64,000 nucleotides of DNA, taken from IMG/VR virus record IMGVR_UViG_3300042554_001552, positions 53,229-117,228 of that record; one strand, 5' to 3'. This stretch comes from a virus. The notes beneath the pieces are model-generated. The model was not told the origin of the DNA and searched no databases. It saw nothing but the letters and a program-made list of their open reading frames with translations. Made by a program: the position numbers and the translations under genes. Positions within the stretch are counted from its first letter, which is position 1. Each line of letters begins with the position of its first letter. Of the stretch, positions 50,860-57,636 are shown piece by piece.

Positions 50860-51001
50860 CTTCTCCTACAACTTCCAGATAATTATAACCAATCACTTGG
50901 CGTCCTTGATGAGTTGCAGTATCAATCTTTACACCCTCACTTTCAAGTTTTTCCAGGCGACGATTTGTAGCAGTATTCAGTTTAGTAGTCCAATAGGTCA
51001 T
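50843..51001 (-). CDS. Hypothetical protein, 52 aa
   Basis: Starts MTYWTTKLNTATNRRLEKLE, continues SEGVKIDTATHQGRQVIGYN and ends in an acidic tail. Overlaps the next gene by 17 bp and shares TAATG with the previous one. Function unknown. Confidence 0.6.
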   Translation of the reverse strand: MTYWTTKLNTATNRRLEKLESEGVKIDTATHQGRQVIGYNYLEVVGEDDETE

Positions 51002-51156
51002 TAAATTTCTCCTTTCTTATTGTATTCTATCATAGAACGTCGTGCAGCGTAAGCCTCAAATTCTGATGGGAATGATGCAATGGTTCGACCATTATCTGCC
51101 CAGTGCAAATACCAACGGTTTGCAAATTGTTTAATAAGAATTGGTTTGTCCATCAT
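51001..51156 (-). CDS. Hypothetical protein, 51 aa
   Basis: Starts MMDKPILIKQFANRWYLHWA, then DNGRTIASFPSEFEAYAARR, a KTSC- or helix-strand-like small fold. The ATGATG junction overlaps the stop of the gene upstream. Function unknown. Confidence 0.62.
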   Translation of the reverse strand: MMDKPILIKQFANRWYLHWADNGRTIASFPSEFEAYAARRSMIEYNKKGEI

Positions 51157-51314
51157 TCTTCGGGGTAGAGTTTCCAACCATCAGGGCGGATGCCCATTTC
51201 TTCACAACGAACCTCATAAACAATCCGCTTCAGAAGTTGAAGAGGCATTTCATTCTCAATCTTTTTCTGAATGGTGCGGCGCAGTTGGGCGTCCTGGGTG
51301 GTGTCGGTGACCAT
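51153..51314 (-). CDS. Hypothetical protein, 53 aa
   Basis: The start at 51314 (MVTDTTQDAQLRRTIQKKIE) follows a TATAAT box (51339-51344) and the leader ACAAGGTAATCAAGGGAACC. A charged helix (NEMPLQLLKRIVYEVRCEEM) dominates. Function unknown. Confidence 0.6.
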   Translation of the reverse strand: MVTDTTQDAQLRRTIQKKIENEMPLQLLKRIVYEVRCEEMGIRPDGWKLYPEE

Positions 51315-51339
51315 TGCGGTTCCCTTGATTACCTTGTAA

Positions 51340-51816
51340 TTATAGGGCACTCATCAGGCGATTCGGGAAGAACTGTGCCACTTGATGATCTGTCCATCCG
51401 TTCTTCTCAAACAGGTACTCCAGATATAGGGTTTCTTCTTGCTCCCGTGCCTCTATTTCGTGTGGTTGATGCCAATAGTCGTACTTTTCGACAGGTTCTT
51501 TAGAATAACACAATTTTCCGTATCGGAACCGCAGCGAACCGACTACCCACTGTCGCAGATGGACCAGCTCATGCAAAAGAGTTTTTATATACAACTCCTC
51601 GGACATGTGGGTGTTAAGTTCAATCAGAAACTCACGTGGGCGACGTGATTCACCCACATAGTCACAATATCCATAAACCTGCTCACGACGCAGACCACGG
51701 TGAAGAATCTCCACCTCAATCTTATGACGGGGAAGAAACTTATTCAGAAACCAAGTGGTAACGTCCTCACAGAGGAGTTTAGAATAACCGTATCCAGAAT
51801 ACGTGATGTAAGACAT
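51340..51816 (-). CDS. Zinc metallopeptidase-like protein (HExxH), SprT-like
   Basis: 158 aa from the ATG at 51816 (a TTG 21 bp earlier is possible). TLLHELVHLRQW (about residues 87-98) is the zinc motif and HEIEAREQEETLYLEYLFEK gives a candidate Glu ligand. It is a longer relative of the 115-aa protein at 33572. The promoter region of the next gene overlaps its C-terminal codons. Substrate unknown. Confidence 0.72.
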   Translation of the reverse strand: MSYITYSGYGYSKLLCEDVTTWFLNKFLPRHKIEVEILHRGLRREQVYGYCDYVGESRRPREFLIELNTHMSEELYIKTLLHELVHLRQWVVGSLRFRYGKLCYSKEPVEKYDYWHQPHEIEAREQEETLYLEYLFEKNGWTDHQVAQFFPNRLMSAL

Positions 51817-51877
51817 TGCCCCCAATGCAAAAACCAAATGAACGAAGAAATGAAGATGAGTTTGTCTTTAGCAGTCA

Positions 51878-52255
51878 TCAGTTACATCCGAAAGCGGCAC
51901 CTCCAAGAAACACTCCAAGTGGAACAGACCATTTATAACCATCTCCACGACTCATGCTAGCAGCAATACCACCACCTAGAATACCACCTAAAGCAGTTTT
52001 TGTTGGATCACAATAAACACCTCTATTAGGACGATAATCGGAATTATACCGATTATACCTACCATATCCACCATTACATGGAACATTATAACGTTCGGTA
52101 TTCACGTATCCCTGTTGATAGTTGCCATACCCATCATAATATCCTGGGACATAAACCTCACGAGTTCTGGTGCATTCCTGAAATTCAGTCACTTGCTGTG
52201 CCTGAACTGGAATGGAGAGAAAAGTAAGGGAGAGTAGTAGGAATAGTTGTTTCAT
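51878..52255 (-). CDS. Exported glycine-zipper-type protein, 125 aa
   Basis: Signal peptide MKQLFLLLSLTFLSIPVQAQ, then a Tyr/Gly/Asn-rich middle (YVPGYYDGYGNYQQGYVNTE, YGRYNRYNSDYRPNRGVYC) and a glycine-zipper C-terminus (GGILGGGIAASMSRGDG). It resembles envelope-associated YMGG-type proteins of bacteria. Possibly host-derived; role in infection unknown. Confidence 0.68.
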   Translation of the reverse strand: MKQLFLLLSLTFLSIPVQAQQVTEFQECTRTREVYVPGYYDGYGNYQQGYVNTERYNVPCNGGYGRYNRYNSDYRPNRGVYCDPTKTALGGILGGGIAASMSRGDGYKWSVPLGVFLGGAAFGCN

Positions 52256-52258
52256 TGC

Positions 52259-52690
52259 TCAGCGAAGATAGAGATAACCACCTGCCCAGTCGGCGTGTTG
52301 CAGCAACCACTCACGTTGCTCAATGATGCGAAGGTCGAAGCGAACACCTTTGGCAGGTGCTTTGAAACTGGCAGACTTATAGACTTCACCAGTCTTTTTA
52401 TCTATAAAAGCATGAACTGAACGAGAACCAGCAGCGTTCATAATGATTTTGTGATACTTACGACCCGTTTCGGGGTAGAAGTCATAATCACAAGTACCTT
52501 CCTTCAGTTTAGCAATCTGTGCCTGATGATATTCCAGGTTATCATCACAACGCTCATGCATACGGATGGAATAATCAATGTAGTTCTGACGCAGTGCCTC
52601 ACAGAGGGCATAGGTGTGCCCCAGAACAGCAGCAGCGATGTCTTTCCGTGCCTCAGCAGCGGCGGCGTAGTCAGCGAAGGTGGTGGTCAT
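52259..52690 (-). CDS. Hypothetical protein, 143 aa
   Basis: The start at 52690 (MTTTFADYAAAAEARKDIAA) is fixed by a TATAAT box about 30 bp upstream. The N-terminal half is a long helix; the C-terminal half is beta-rich (GRKYHKIIMNAAGSRSVHAF, IDKKTGEVYKSASFKAPAKG), a pattern seen in small phage proteins with a KTGEVYK hairpin. Function unknown. Confidence 0.65.
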   Translation of the reverse strand: MTTTFADYAAAAEARKDIAAAVLGHTYALCEALRQNYIDYSIRMHERCDDNLEYHQAQIAKLKEGTCDYDFYPETGRKYHKIIMNAAGSRSVHAFIDKKTGEVYKSASFKAPAKGVRFDLRIIEQREWLLQHADWAGGYLYLR

Positions 52691-52742
52691 TGCTTGGTTG
52701 CGTATGAACGTATTATAGGGCATCCCAGAGGGGTCTGGGAGG

Positions 52743-52868
52743 TCAGTATGCCAGTTCTGAATCTGGCACCCAGGGTTCGTCATCACCCAGGTATCCCATC
52801 CAATCTTGAGGGTCAGACTCATACATTGCGATTTCCCGCAGTTCGTCAATCAGTTCAGACAGGTCCAT
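52743..52868 (-). CDS. Tiny acidic protein, 41 aa
   Basis: MDLSELIDELREIAMYESDP opens it and EPWVPDSELAY closes it; the last codons include a copy of the GTGCCAG...CTGGCAT palindrome. A TATAAT box sits about 26 bp upstream (plus-strand ATTATA at 52890-52895). Function unknown. Confidence 0.58.
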   Translation of the reverse strand: MDLSELIDELREIAMYESDPQDWMGYLGDDEPWVPDSELAY

Positions 52869-52908
52869 AATGATCCTCAACTACTTGGGTATTATAACAG
52901 AAAGCGGA

Positions 52909-53310
52909 TCAAACCGCCAGTGCTGCAGAAGGAATCTCTACAACTTCAGGCAGTTTGCTGTCATCAAACTGGTGCATATTGTAGCAGACCCATTCGCCAC
53001 CACGGAAGACATAAGCATACTCTTCACTGTTATCAGGAAGAAGATACTCGCACAGGTCAGCATCAAGGCGAGGAGGGCAATTCTCACCACGCTGAGAGTA
53101 GTATTCGGGGTGATATGCGTTCTCATAGTCATTCTTAGTCCAGCAGGAAGACATATCACCACCGTCAATCAGTTCGGCAGCGAGTTCTTTGCTATTGTAA
53201 TGCGTCTTCAGGATGCGACCCAACCATTCGGGATACGAGTCCCAATGATGATAGCTGCTCAGAATGCTGCCATCAGAAAGTTCGATTCCGATTCTTCCGC
53301 GAGTTGCCAT
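52909..53310 (-). CDS. Conserved hypothetical, 133 aa
   Basis: Starts MATRGRIGIELSDGSILSSY and continues HHWDSYPEWLGRILKTHYNS; this family (GRIGIE...HHWDSYPxxLG) is recurrent in cyanophages. Mixed alpha/beta with no catalytic motif known. Promoter -10 TATACT and leader AACAAGGTAATCAAC upstream. Confidence 0.72.
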   Translation of the reverse strand: MATRGRIGIELSDGSILSSYHHWDSYPEWLGRILKTHYNSKELAAELIDGGDMSSCWTKNDYENAYHPEYYSQRGENCPPRLDADLCEYLLPDNSEEYAYVFRGGEWVCYNMHQFDDSKLPEVVEIPSAALAV

Positions 53311-53333
53311 TGGGGCGTTTGTTGATTACCTTG

Positions 53334-54143
53334 TTAGTATAATGCCTCTAGCAGCGGATTCTGGGGTTCCTGTGCCACTTCCTCAACTGGCATAGCATCC
53401 TCTATGCGTTGCTTAGCAATCTCATAATATTCTTGTTCAAATTCCATCCCAATAAACTTTCGATTTAATTTAACTGCAGCAACACCAGTAGAACCAGAAC
53501 CCATACAGTTATCAAGAACAATCTCACCTTCATTAGAATACGTTTTGATTAACCATTCCATTAGTGGAACAGGTTTCTGTGTGGGATGCACCTGTTGTTG
53601 AGCACTAAAGTCTCTGGAGATATTAAGAACAGACTTGGGATATCTTACACCTTCATTACTGAAGGATTTACGTGGTTTCATACCATAACCATGGTCATTC
53701 TTGCGACCAACGTATCCCTCTGGATTCTTACTTGTTCTTGAGTACGGTTCTCCTTTTTCCATCTGTGGGTTGTACGTACCACCTGTTTCCCTGTAAAAAA
53801 TTAGAACGTTCTCGTGAGTCTTCATTGGTCTGTACTTGGCAAGTCCAGGCGATCCACATTTGTTCTTGTTCCATACTAATTCGTACCTGAACCATTCTAG
53901 TTTTGAGCAGATAAGTTGTGCTGAAAAGGGTTGAGAACCAAATAGACATATCACACCTTTAGGTTTGATGATACGCCCATATTGCTGCCACATTTGGTTA
54001 AAATCTAAAACTTCATCCCACTTGATGGAAGTAGTCCCATAAGGTGGGTCGCAGCAGATGAAATCAATAGAATTGTCTGGAATCTCTTTCATGAGTTCCA
54101 GACAGTCACCTAGTTGTAAGTCAAAGGGCATCATAACCTTCAT
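53334..54143 (-). CDS. DNA methyltransferase, beta class (N6-adenine or N4-cytosine)
   Basis: 269 aa. CDPPYG (residues 31-36, motif IV) lies N-terminal and LDNCMGSGSTGVAA (210-223, AdoMet-binding motif I) C-terminal, the order of beta-class methyltransferases; DPPY favours N6-adenine. HPTQKPVPLMEWLIKTYSNE is motif X/II-like. The first codons overlap the end of the restriction-endonuclease candidate by 23 bp, the classic arrangement of a restriction-modification pair. The C-terminal tail MPVEEVAQEPQ is encoded by a copy of the repeated palindrome, as if the element had been absorbed into the gene. Confidence 0.85.
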   Translation of the reverse strand: MKVMMPFDLQLGDCLELMKEIPDNSIDFICCDPPYGTTSIKWDEVLDFNQMWQQYGRIIKPKGVICLFGSQPFSAQLICSKLEWFRYELVWNKNKCGSPGLAKYRPMKTHENVLIFYRETGGTYNPQMEKGEPYSRTSKNPEGYVGRKNDHGYGMKPRKSFSNEGVRYPKSVLNISRDFSAQQQVHPTQKPVPLMEWLIKTYSNEGEIVLDNCMGSGSTGVAAVKLNRKFIGMEFEQEYYEIAKQRIEDAMPVEEVAQEPQNPLLEALY

Positions 54144-54723
54144 GGGCAGTAATTTTTTTGAGAACAGATTCTTTGTAACATCCTACCAGAAAATCATACG
54201 CTTCAGCATGAGTACGCTGAACAGGAGTAGTATTAACCCGCCATTCAATCTGGAAAGGAAGATTGTTACCGTTAGAAGTGAGTTTGTTGAGAGTTTTAAG
54301 AGAAGTAAGATGAACCTCGTTAGTAACTTTATTCAATGAGATGATATAATAATCACGATTATTATCTTTGCTGCTATGATTCTTTAAAAGTTCTTGAAAC
54401 TTCTTCCAACGCTGAACATTAACTTTATCTTCGGGCAAGTCAGTCAGAGCATACAGAATCGCTGCTTTCGAAGTAAAATTATCTGCAGCACTACCATACT
54501 TGGAAGATTTGATGTTGAGAGGATAACCAAACACCTTGACATCCCACCAGTTACGCTCTACAGGTTTCTCTACATTCTCACTACCATACTTATCAACCAA
54601 CAGGTCAATGATAGTATCTTCATCATCAATGCTATTCACACGACCATCGCCATGCTTTTCACTGACAGAGATGACAATGCTGTTGAGAAACTCAACAACT
54701 TCAACAAGAATAGACGGAAACAT
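54121..54723 (-). CDS. PD-(D/E)xK-like type II restriction endonuclease candidate
   Basis: 200 aa; the start at 54723 (MFPSILVEVVEFLNSIVISV) follows TATAAT. GRVNSIDDEDTIIDLLVDKY (27-46) and WWDVKVFGYPLNIKSSKYGS (59-78), then AADNFTSKAAILYALTDL, match the pattern of several type II enzymes in which W-x-D-x-K-x(4-6)-P-x-N-I-K-s-s and a-D-N form the nuclease core. Asp61 and Lys72 would be catalytic, with Asn70 replacing the usual acid before the lysine; Glu35 may contribute. Overlap with the methyltransferase is strong contextual support. The DNA site is unknown. Confidence 0.65.
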   Translation of the reverse strand: MFPSILVEVVEFLNSIVISVSEKHGDGRVNSIDDEDTIIDLLVDKYGSENVEKPVERNWWDVKVFGYPLNIKSSKYGSAADNFTSKAAILYALTDLPEDKVNVQRWKKFQELLKNHSSKDNNRDYYIISLNKVTNEVHLTSLKTLNKLTSNGNNLPFQIEWRVNTTPVQRTHAEAYDFLVGCYKESVLKKITAHEGYDAL

Positions 54724-54745
54724 CAAATTGATTAAACTATTAGTA

Positions 54746-55237
54746 TTATACGTCTTTTTCTGTCTCTTGGATATCTTCTTGTACCACTTCCTCAACTGGC
54801 ACATCAACCTTGGAACTTCTCAAGGTTTTTGGCTTAGTGTATTCGACTGGAACAAAAGGTTGTTCAGGATCTTTTGTTGCTCTAATAGATGGACTAGAAG
54901 TAAATTTCTTGGTCTTTTTTGGTTGTTTTAAAAGTTTGTGGCGGAACAATGTTTGACCAGGATTAAGCTCCTTAGGTGGTTCTGGATCTGGTTCAAATTG
55001 TTTTAAATATGTCTTTTTACTGAAGAGAAGATTCTTTTCAATTGCTTCTTCAGGAGTTGCAGGTAAATCTTCTTCTACAATTGATGATTGTTTCTGAATT
55101 TCTTCATAAACATCAACATGTGGAACATCTTCTGTCTTTTCTTCAACAGGAGCACATACAACTTCTGGTTCTGGTTGAACTACACTCTCTGGTTGTTTTT
55201 GAGATTCAGAAGAAACAAGATCAGAAAATCTTCCCAT
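54746..55237 (-). CDS. Acidic, proline-rich disordered protein, 163 aa
   Basis: Starts MGRFSDLVSSESQKQPESVV; low-complexity Glu/Pro/Val segments (VVQPEPEVVCAPVEEKTEDV) with a basic patch (RHKLLKQPKKTKKFTSS). An AATAAATA late-type promoter precedes it although it lies inside the DNA-modification cluster, so it may be a late, possibly virion protein. Its C-terminus VPVEEVVQE is encoded by a close copy of the repeated palindrome. Confidence 0.62.
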   Translation of the reverse strand: MGRFSDLVSSESQKQPESVVQPEPEVVCAPVEEKTEDVPHVDVYEEIQKQSSIVEEDLPATPEEAIEKNLLFSKKTYLKQFEPDPEPPKELNPGQTLFRHKLLKQPKKTKKFTSSPSIRATKDPEQPFVPVEYTKPKTLRSSKVDVPVEEVVQEDIQETEKDV

Positions 55238-55252
55238 CGTCCTACTTTTTGA

Positions 55253-56080
55253 CTATTTATTATTCCAAACAGCAATTAGTTCATTTGCTTTCTTCCTACT
55301 AGAACCCTTGGCAGAAATGGTCCTAGTCACCTGAATTGGATAGATTTTAGCATTATTATAAAGTTCTCTTGCAACAGGAACATCGTGATTAGAAATAATG
55401 ACGGTAATTCCTTTGTTTGCAAGTTGTTCTGCCAAATCTCTCAACTCAACTTGCTGTGCATCAGTAAATCCATCCGTGGCATAATCTGTAAAGGATGCAG
55501 TTTCCGAAGCTGGAATGTATGGTGGGTCAAAATATACAGTATCACCTGCTTCTAAGTCCTCATAAAGTGACGGATCTTCAAAAGATAATGAAGTGAATCG
55601 TGTAAGTTTTTTAGTGAGGAAGAACATTCTAAAGTTCATCATCTCTTCCGATGGGCAAGATGGTTTATCATACTTACCAAAGGGAACATTAAATTCACCT
55701 TTCTTATTATATCTCGACAGTCCATTGAAGCAGTGACGGTTCAGGTAAATGAACAGTCGTGCCCTCTCTATAGTGTTTGTTGCCTGGTTAAAGTGCTTCC
55801 GCAACTCTAGATATGCTTCCTTAGTATTATTTTCTGGAATGAATAACTCTTCGCAATATTTGATGAAGTTATCATCCCCAGGATGAACCAAATTCTGGTA
55901 GATTGCCACCAAATCTTTATTCACATCATTCAAAATGTATTGCTCTGCTGGTGTGTTAAGGGCAACAGCAAGACTACCACCAAAGGGTTCGCAATAACGC
56001 TTTGGATATCCAATATGGGGAATAAGATGGGGCAGGACCCGTGTTTTGTTTCCTGCCCACTTCAAGAAAGTTTTGTTCAT
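55253..56080 (-). CDS. dam: DNA adenine methylase, Dam type
   Basis: 275 aa. FLKWAGNKTRVL (5-16, AdoMet motif I), FGGSLAVAL (33-41), NRHCFNGLSRYNKKGEFNVP (114-133) and VYFDPPYIP (182-190, motif IV) define an alpha-class N6-adenine methylase of the T4 Dam/EcoDam family, usually GATC-specific. ATGA overlap with the ParB-like gene puts both under the promoter at 57062-57090. It would mark phage DNA against GATC-cutting enzymes, including possibly the phage's own Sau3AI/MutH-like protein at 36.8 kb. Target site inferred from family. Confidence 0.92.
   Translation of the reverse strand: MNKTFLKWAGNKTRVLPHLIPHIGYPKRYCEPFGGSLAVALNTPAEQYILNDVNKDLVAIYQNLVHPGDDNFIKYCEELFIPENNTKEAYLELRKHFNQATNTIERARLFIYLNRHCFNGLSRYNKKGEFNVPFGKYDKPSCPSEEMMNFRMFFLTKKLTRFTSLSFEDPSLYEDLEAGDTVYFDPPYIPASETASFTDYATDGFTDAQQVELRDLAEQLANKGITVIISNHDVPVARELYNNAKIYPIQVTRTISAKGSSRKKANELIAVWNNK
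55254..55261 (-). promoter_or_regulatory. Late promoter variant AATAAATA
   Basis: AATAAATA on the minus strand at the stop codon of dam, 17 bp before the ATG at 55237. One mismatch to TATAAATA. Confidence 0.52.
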
Positions 56081-57000
56081 TTAATAGGGTCTTTCAATCC
56101 GTATTTTTCAAGAATGTCTTCAGAGATACACTGACTGTTTGCAGTTGTAGAAAGAGCATTATAACTCTTAATGATTCTTCTGGCAATCAAAACATCAGTA
56201 TTTGGTCCAGAGATTCCTTCATACCAAACTTTTGGTTTGGACTTAGACATTTCAAAGCAAACAAAATTCAGAACTTTTTCTCTCCTTCCGTTGATGACTT
56301 CACTTGCATTATCAAGAAATCTAATCAAGCAAGATAGTCCATACACGATATCACCACGAACTTCACGTTTGCCTGAAACTTTATCAAAGTAGTCTTTTGC
56401 ATAAGAAACTGCTCTCATAACGGTTACAAGTTCGTAATTCTTTACTGCTTGTCTCCACTGATATTCACCATTTAATTGATGTCCTTCAACATCACCAAGA
56501 CTATCAACATAAACGCCACAGGCACTGAGATTGTCATTATATACAATTGCCTCTGGCAGACCAAACACATACCCTGCTCTCATTTTGTCAATGTGAGTGG
56601 GATTTTTACGTTTTGCATTTTGAGCGTGAAAGATTTCTGCTTCAATCTTTTCGCAGTCTTCATCACTTCTATTTTTGGTGTGTTCAAGCACCATACAAGG
56701 AACTTTATCAATACAACCACTCCACAGTGCCATAACTGCTTTGTGCTGCCCGTCAATCACGACGATTCTACCATCAGGACGAACGGCAACAATTAGTGGA
56801 ACAAAATACCACTTGTTGAATTGACCATATGTATTAATATCACCACAAGAAAGGTCTCTTTGATAGCTTTCGGGAACTATTAACTTATAGACTTCTAGCT
56901 CTTTATACACTAGAAACTCGTTAATACTACCAGGACGAAACTTTTTTGCTTTCGATTTGAATTTATGTGCAAGCTGCACTAAAGGAACATAGTTCTTCAT
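56077..57000 (-). CDS. ParB/Srx-fold protein (ParB N-terminal-like)
   Basis: 307 aa. IVAVRPDGRIVVIDGQHKAV (about 71-90) contains the DGQHK form of the ParB box (G-E-R/Q-R/H), and a helical middle and C-terminal region follows (LIRFLDNASEVINGRREKVL). Phage proteins with this fold can be DNA-binding CTPases or nicking enzymes; which applies here cannot be told. First gene behind a near-perfect promoter and directly upstream of dam, so likely early and DNA-related. Confidence 0.72.
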   Translation of the reverse strand: MKNYVPLVQLAHKFKSKAKKFRPGSINEFLVYKELEVYKLIVPESYQRDLSCGDINTYGQFNKWYFVPLIVAVRPDGRIVVIDGQHKAVMALWSGCIDKVPCMVLEHTKNRSDEDCEKIEAEIFHAQNAKRKNPTHIDKMRAGYVFGLPEAIVYNDNLSACGVYVDSLGDVEGHQLNGEYQWRQAVKNYELVTVMRAVSYAKDYFDKVSGKREVRGDIVYGLSCLIRFLDNASEVINGRREKVLNFVCFEMSKSKPKVWYEGISGPNTDVLIARRIIKSYNALSTTANSQCISEDILEKYGLKDPIK

Positions 57001-57061
57001 TTAAAGACTCCATAAAGGAAGGGATTCGTAGTTTTACGACAAATTGCGGTCAGTGATATTT

Positions 57062-57090
57062 AGTATAACATAAAAAAAGAGGGTTGTCAA
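57062..57090 (-). promoter_or_regulatory. Near-consensus sigma70 promoter inside a terminator
   Basis: Minus strand: TTGACA (57085-57090), 17-bp spacer, TATACT (57062-57067). The -35 box is the loop region of the hairpin terminating cp12, and the T run lies in the spacer. It would drive the ParB-like, dam and downstream genes. Confidence 0.82.
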
Positions 57091-57095
57091 CCCTC
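57072..57095 (-). terminator. Rho-independent terminator after cp12
   Basis: Minus strand: GAGGGTT-GAC-AACCCTC followed at once by TTTTTTT. Seven-base-pair stem, three-base loop, seven T: the best intrinsic terminator noticed in the window, placed 7 bp after the cp12 stop. Confidence 0.88.
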
Positions 57096-57101
57096 TAATA
57101 T

Positions 57102-57314
57102 TCAATCATCATAAACTCTACATTCCAATGCATCAGGATGTAGTTCGCAATAGAGTTCCAATGCTGTAGGATCGTGTGAGTCTTCTGGATGATGTTCTTT
57201 ATAAACTTTAAGTGCTTCTAATTCTTCTTCTGTGTGTCTTCTGGACTGCGGAGAAATTGTTGGGTCATTCAAAAGATCCACATCCTTTTGAATGTGTTGG
57301 TCGATGTTATCCAT
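57102..57314 (-). CDS. cp12: CP12, Calvin-cycle inhibitor
   Basis: 70 aa from the ATG at 57314. The C-terminal ALELYCELHPDALECRVYDD is the CP12 signature that binds GAPDH, with Cys56 and Cys65 in C-x8-C spacing. The N-terminal Cys pair of plant CP12 is absent, as in many phage and cyanobacterial versions; HTEEELEALKVYKEHHPED is the central helix. CP12 bridges GAPDH and phosphoribulokinase and shuts the Calvin cycle, redirecting carbon to the pentose-phosphate pathway for nucleotide synthesis. A known cyanophage auxiliary gene. An AATAAATA element lies at 57335-57342. Confidence 0.93.
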   Translation of the reverse strand: MDNIDQHIQKDVDLLNDPTISPQSRRHTEEELEALKVYKEHHPEDSHDPTALELYCELHPDALECRVYDD

Positions 57315-57345
57315 AGTTTTGTAGCGTGATGATATATTTATTTTA

Positions 57346-57552
57346 TCATTCACTTAAAGTAGAACCTCTCCAATTCTTAGGAGCAGGAGGGTCACATTTT
57401 CCTTCAAGCGAACGAACCATAAGTTCGGTGAATTTTTCCATCTTTTCTGCAGAAACTGTTTGCGGAGCATAGGTAATTGCATCTTTTAGTGCAACAAGTT
57501 CGTCCCATTCTTCTTTTGTAAGAACTTCGGTTCCAGTTTTTGCGAGAGTCAT
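57346..57552 (-). CDS. Conserved hypothetical, 68 aa
   Basis: Starts MTLAKTGTEVLTKEEWDELV; helical, with AEKMEKFTELMVRSLEGKCD and a PPAPKNWRGSTLSE tail. It directly precedes cp12. Function unknown. Confidence 0.66.
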   Translation of the reverse strand: MTLAKTGTEVLTKEEWDELVALKDAITYAPQTVSAEKMEKFTELMVRSLEGKCDPPAPKNWRGSTLSE

Positions 57553-57636
57553 AAGTTTCTTGCGATGTTACTCAATATTAGCATTTCAATACATTACTAT
57601 CTAGAAACTTAATGTTTTCTTCGGGATCGGGTTACA

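Noticed and set aside
51837-51877. Possible frameshifted N-terminal membrane segment for the metallopeptidase at 51340
   Set aside because: A short frame from an ATG at about 51876 encodes a hydrophobic start but lies in a different frame from the peptidase; joining them needs an unproven frameshift, so the ATG at 51816 was kept.
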